Shown in pieces: positions 63,688 through 64,000 of a DNA stretch of 64,000 nt. Each line of letters begins with the position of its first letter. The first letter of the stretch is position 1. The notes beneath the pieces are model-generated. The model did no database searches, was not told the origin of the DNA, and saw nothing but the letters and a program-made list of their open reading frames with translations. Source of the stretch: Streptomyces fildesensis (lineage in GTDB: Bacteria > Actinomycetota > Actinomycetes > Streptomycetales > Streptomycetaceae); assembly GCF_016107395.1 (NCBI RefSeq), contig NZ_JAAIKO010000010.1, positions 120,959 through 184,958 on the forward strand. Reading direction: 5' to 3'. The position numbers and the translations under genes were made by a program.

Positions 63688-64000
63688 GTGATCGACGAGG
63701 ACGGCTCCGCATGGCCCGGCTGGCGGAACGCCACAGAACGCGCCCTGTACGGGCCCGGGGGCTTCTTCGTGCGGGAACGGCCCGCCGCGCACTTCCGCAC
63801 CTCCGTACACGCCTCCCCGCTCTTCGCACGGGCCGTCGCCGCACTGCTGCTGCAGGTGGACGAGGCGCTGGGCCGGCCGGACGGGCTGGCGCTCGTCGAC
63901 GTCGGCGCCGGGTCCGCCGAGCTGCTGACCGGGGTCCTGGCCGCCCTGCCGGCCGAGGTGGCGGCCCGGGTCGCCCCGTACGCCGTCGAGCGGTCCGCGC
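63688..64000 (+). CDS. SAM-dependent methyltransferase, MidA-like (partial, right edge)
   Basis: Begins at a GTG ([19 protein letters not shown]) and runs off the window after about 104 residues. The segment [25 protein letters not shown], with RTS near the start, and [22 protein letters not shown] (SAM-binding DVGAGSAEL) resemble the N-terminus of MidA-family arginine methyltransferases. TACGGT six bases before the GTG without a Shine-Dalgarno suggests a leaderless transcript. Without the rest the identity is provisional. Confidence 0.7.
   Translation, partial: MIDEDGSAWPGWRNATERALYGPGGFFVRERPAAHFRTSVHASPLFARAVAALLLQVDEALGRPDGLALVDVGAGSAELLTGVLAALPAEVAARVAPYAVERSA

Overview
The window is high-GC (about 70% or more) DNA with dense GTG/TTG starts and strong G/C third-position bias. 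Its gene content is typical of Streptomyces or a close relative: futalosine menaquinone genes, glucosyl-3-phosphoglycerate synthase, an OtsA/OtsB pair, DasR-type operators, an XPB helicase, a HelD ATPase, GroEL2 with CIRCE operators, and DUF2530/DUF3027/DUF3263/DUF4031/DUF2771 proteins. It looks like chromosomal core. I saw no phage, no full insertion sequence, no rRNA or tRNA and no CRISPR array.

Left part (1-19.6 kb): a truncated FAD/4Fe-4S oxidase, serC, a membrane-anchored beta-propeller-like protein, an SGNH hydrolase and an aldo/keto reductase. Then comes a leftward run of MarR regulator, MFS exporter, thpR and a 28-residue membrane protein. It is followed by an NCS2 permease beside a DUF2530 protein, a CtpE-like P-type ATPase, and a MarR/DHA2 exporter pair with two palindromic operators and a decayed NmrA-type oxidoreductase. 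A 1058-residue Hsp90/sacsin-like ATPase closes the section.

Middle (20-46 kb): DUF3027, an MFS protein, and a DUF2771 lipoprotein with mqnB and mqnD. A 181-bp MITE-like element abuts a cold-shock gene. Next are a HAD hydrolase, a helicase-associated protein and an XPB helicase flanking a VanZ protein, a GT87 glycosyltransferase, HelD, a two-component system, CutC with a DasR-like site, an HD protein, a chloramphenicol-type exporter, and the RpiR regulator plus murQ pair for muropeptide sugar recycling.

Right part (46-64 kb): groEL2 under two CIRCE operators, a small cold-shock protein, a MoaD-like protein overlapping thrC, and a clear SAM-I riboswitch in front of thrC. Then gpgS, otsA, a large secreted beta-helix/PKD/RLLDTR protein lying between otsA and otsB, and otsB itself. 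The last block is amino-sugar use: a sugar-binding lipoprotein diverging from nagK-nagA-pfkB with two DasR-like sites. A carbohydrate-binding membrane protein and the start of a MidA-like methyltransferase end the window.

The strongest signal not explained by ordinary genes is a family of repeats at gene 3' ends. Five copies of a long imperfect hairpin share a conserved core and show paired (compensatory) changes in both outer and inner stems. Two copies carry a second short repeat nested in the loop. Other short repeats lie inside helD in frame and at the end of helD, supplying its stop codon. A second recurring pattern is a -10-like TAnnnT six or seven bases before the start codon, which points to many leaderless transcripts, including a 13-codon leader ORF before the helicase-associated gene.
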